64,000 bases of DNA from Dactylosporangium vinaceum (GTDB lineage: Bacteria > Actinomycetota > Actinomycetes > Mycobacteriales > Micromonosporaceae), in contig NZ_CP061913.1 in the NCBI RefSeq assembly GCF_019904175.1, positions 7,192,001 to 7,256,000 on the forward strand, read 5' to 3'. A program made the translations under genes and the position numbers. Below are positions 61,838-64,000 of the stretch, piece by piece; position 1 is the stretch's first letter, and the number at the start of each line of letters is the position of its first letter. The notes below the pieces were generated by a model. The model saw only the letters and a list, made by a program, of their open reading frames with translations. It did not search any database and was not told the origin of the DNA.

Positions 61838-64000
61838 ATGTCCGACGCCATCGACTGTCTGACCATGAACGGCCGGGTGGTGCGCATCCGCAGCATCCGT
61901 CCGGATGACGCGCCGGCTCTGCTCGCCCTGCACCAGGCTCTCTCGCCGCAGAACCGCTATCTGCGGTTCTTCTGCGCCGGGGCGGCGCTGGAGAGCGAGG
62001 TGCGGCGGCTCGTGCGGCCGGCCGGGCCCGAGCACCTCGGCCTGCTGGTCGAGGAGTCCGGGACGGTGCTCGGCGCCGGATCGTACGAGCGGGTCAGCGC
62101 CGATCAGGCCGACTTCGCCCTCGTCGTGGCCGACGACCATCACGGCGAGGGCCTCGGCACGCTGCTGCTGGAGTGCCTGACCGTGGCCGCCCGGCGGGCC
62201 GGCATCGCGGAGCTGGTCGGCGAGATCCTGCCGGAGAACACCGCCATGATCAAGGTGTCGCGTGACCTGTCGCCCGATGTCGTGCGCAGCCTGGTGGTCG
62301 AGAACGGCGCTGTCCATGTGCGCGTCCCCACCCTGCCGGACGAGGCGGCGCTGGCCGCGGTCGCCGCCCGCGACCGCACGGCCGCGCATCACTCGCTGCG
62401 CCCGCTGCTCGCGCCGGCCTCGGTGGCCGTCGTCGGCGCGGGACGGCGCCCCGGCGGGATCGGTCACGAGGTCCTCGCCGCGCTGCGCAACGGCGGCTAC
62501 CCCGGCGCGCTCTACGCCGTGAACCCGCACGCCGACGAGGTGTCCGGCGTGGCATCGTTCAAGTCGGTGGACCGCATCGGCACGCCCGTCGACCTTGCGG
62601 TGGTCGCGGTTGCGGCCGCGGCCGTGCCGCAGGTGATCCGGCAGTGCTGTGCGGCCGGCGTGCGCGCCGCCGTGGTGCTCACCGACGGCATCGGCCCGGA
62701 TGCGCAGGCGGACATGGTGCACGCGGCCCGTGAGCGCGGGATGCGCATCGTCGGCCCGCACAGCCTCGGCGTGATGAACACCGATCCCGCGGTACGGCTC
62801 ACGGCCGCCTTCAGCCCGGCCGCGCCGATCCGGGGCGGCCTGGCGGTGGCCACCCAGTCCGGCGCGGTCGGTGTGGCCATCCTGCAGGAGGCCGCCCGGT
62901 CCGGCGCCGGCATCTCCAGCTTCGTGTCGCTCGGCGACAAGGCCGACGTCAGCGGCAACGACCTGCTCGCGTACTGGTACGACGATCCGGCCACCCGGGC
63001 CGTCGCCCTCTACCTCGAGTCGTTCGGCAACCCGCGCCGGTTCGCCTGGACCGCCCGCGCCCTGGCCCGCCGCAAGCCCGTCCTGGCCGTGAAGAGCGGG
63101 CGCTGCGCGAGCGGCCGGCGCGCCGGGATCGCTCGCCCGGCCGCCCCGGACAACGCCGTCGCGGCGCTGTTCGAGCAGGCCGGGGTGGTCCGCACCGACA
63201 CGCTCGGCGAGCTGCTCGACGCGGCCAGGGTGCTCACCGACCAGCCCCTGCCCGAGGGGCACCGCCTCGCCGTCGTCGGCAACGCCGGCGGGCTCAACGT
63301 CCTGGCCGCCGACGCCGCCGAGGCGGCCTCGCTCGTCCTGCCCGACCGCGTCGGCCCGGCCCCCAACCCCGCCGACCTCGGCGCCGCAGCCACCGCGGAG
63401 GCGCTCGTGGCCGCGGTCCGCGACGCCGCCGGCTCCGGCGACGCCGACCTGCTGGTCGTCACGTTCGTCGCGACCCGGACCAACGACTGGACCGCCGCGC
63501 TGCCGGCAATCGCCGCCGTGCTGGACGAGCACCCGGACCTGCCCGCCGTCGTGGTCGCGGTCGGAGCCGACGGGGCGCCCAGCCGCCTCGGCCACCGGCA
63601 GGTGCCGGTCTTCGAGCTGCCCGAGCCGGCGGTCCGGGCGCTGGGCCGCGCCGCGCAGTACGCCACCTGGCGCCGCGAGCCGCTCGGCGAGCGCCCCCGG
63701 CTCGCCGGCATCGACACGGCCGGGGCCCGCAGCCTCGTCCAGCGGGCGCTCGCCGCCGGCGCCGGCCGGCAGCCGCCCGCGGTCGGCCGGTCGCTGCTGG
63801 CCGGCTACGGGATCGCCACGGTGGACACCCGGGCGGCGACCGACGCCGCCGGGCCCGCCGTCGCCGGGCAGCCGGTGGCCGTGCCCGGCGTCGAGCTCGT
63901 CGCCGGTATCACGCACGACCCGCTGTTCGGCTCCCTGGTCATGCTCGGGCTCGGCGGGGTGCACGCGGACGTCCTCGACGACCGGGTCCAGCGGCTGTTG
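61838..64000 (+). CDS. GNAT acetyltransferase fused to NDP-forming acyl-CoA synthetase-like domains (Pat-like), cut by window end
   Basis: The 721 visible residues begin with a GNAT domain (VRIRSIRPDDAPALLALHQALSPQNRYLRFF, DDHHGEGLGTLLLECL), then a CoA-binding domain (VAVVGAGRRPGGIGHEVLAAL), succinyl-CoA-ligase-like domains (ATQSGAVGVAIL, SLGDKADVSGNDLL, KSGR) and the start of an ATP-grasp part. This is the protein acetyltransferase Pat layout with the GNAT first. The histidine of the usual SHTG loop is missing (GIARPAAPDNAV), so the synthetase half is probably regulatory. The ATP-grasp segment is shortened. ATG 61838 has GGGAGG. It likely acetylates metabolic enzymes in response to CoA or energy state. 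Confidence 0.9.
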   Translation, partial: MSDAIDCLTMNGRVVRIRSIRPDDAPALLALHQALSPQNRYLRFFCAGAALESEVRRLVRPAGPEHLGLLVEESGTVLGAGSYERVSADQADFALVVADDHHGEGLGTLLLECLTVAARRAGIAELVGEILPENTAMIKVSRDLSPDVVRSLVVENGAVHVRVPTLPDEAALAAVAARDRTAAHHSLRPLLAPASVAVVGAGRRPGGIGHEVLAALRNGGYPGALYAVNPHADEVSGVASFKSVDRIGTPVDLAVVAVAAAAVPQVIRQCCAAGVRAAVVLTDGIGPDAQADMVHAARERGMRIVGPHSLGVMNTDPAVRLTAAFSPAAPIRGGLAVATQSGAVGVAILQEAARSGAGISSFVSLGDKADVSGNDLLAYWYDDPATRAVALYLESFGNPRRFAWTARALARRKPVLAVKSGRCASGRRAGIARPAAPDNAVAALFEQAGVVRTDTLGELLDAARVLTDQPLPEGHRLAVVGNAGGLNVLAADAAEAASLVLPDRVGPAPNPADLGAAATAEALVAAVRDAAGSGDADLLVVTFVATRTNDWTAALPAIAAVLDEHPDLPAVVVAVGADGAPSRLGHRQVPVFELPEPAVRALGRAAQYATWRREPLGERPRLAGIDTAGARSLVQRALAAGAGRQPPAVGRSLLAGYGIATVDTRAATDAAGPAVAGQPVAVPGVELVAGITHDPLFGSLVMLGLGGVHADVLDDRVQRLL

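Noticed and set aside
61631-63964. A 777-codon minus-strand frame opposite the GNAT fusion gene
   Set aside because: Low-complexity His/Arg/Gly-rich translation and no ribosome site; the plus strand encodes recognisable GNAT and CoA-binding domains.

Overview
The window is a GC-rich actinobacterial chromosome segment with GC at nearly every third codon position. Gene content (SigE-type sigma factor with a membrane propeller partner, class F sortase, cellulase with a ricin-type lectin module, GAF-linked chemotaxis-like transducer, many TetR/PadR/HxlR/ArsR regulators) suggests a filamentous, soil-type actinomycete, possibly of the Micromonosporaceae. That placement is inference. I saw no rRNA, tRNA, CRISPR array, transposase or phage gene. 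|| Layout. 1-3.8 kb: two exported fibronectin-repeat proteins (one with a glycine-rich domain, cut by the left edge) and a polytopic membrane protein. 4.1-9.0 kb: a four-gene inorganic-carbon uptake operon (unknown 160-residue protein, DabB, DabA, PII-like protein), each gene overlapping the next, behind two inverted repeats. 9.0-16.2 kb: a DUF6671-like protein, a winged-helix regulator, a large glycoside-hydrolase-like (DUF1906) protein with a Tat-exported partner, a glycosyltransferase and a cupin. 16.5-28.3 kb: AI-2E-type permease, S51 peptidase, PP2C phosphatase, ArsR regulator, FAD monooxygenase, sigma factor/propeller pair, PadR/membrane protein pair, and two exported ferritin-like proteins. 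28.4-41.7 kb: TetR/SDR divergent pair with visible operators, sortase and DUF4142 protein, GH5 cellulase, GAF-chemoreceptor, TspO-like protein, cupin/AraC/SDR against HxlR, EVE-like protein, TetR with tandem operators, DUF6153 and DUF305 proteins. 41.8-43.5 kb: a TPR-GGDEF diguanylate cyclase. || 43.7-64.0 kb looks like a dormancy/hypoxia stress island of the DosR (DevR/OsdR) type: a GAF-GAF sensor lacking its kinase half, two tandem universal stress proteins, class I fructose-bisphosphate aldolase, Hsp20, SDR, CBS-pair protein, Acg-type nitroreductase, AMIN-like lipoprotein, a complete compact V/A-type ATPase, DUF1876 protein, MgtC-like protein and a GNAT/acyl-CoA-synthetase-like fusion cut by the right edge. 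|| The strongest original observation is a recurring 14-bp motif, GGGACCTTCGGCCC, similar in shape to the mycobacterial DosR box. It lies upstream of at least six genes or operons of this island, including midway between the V-ATPase operon and its divergently placed subunit C gene. Related copies precede the chemoreceptor-like gene and the membrane protein near 3.8 kb. It suggests one regulator, encoded outside the window, couples the rotary ATPase to dormancy genes.
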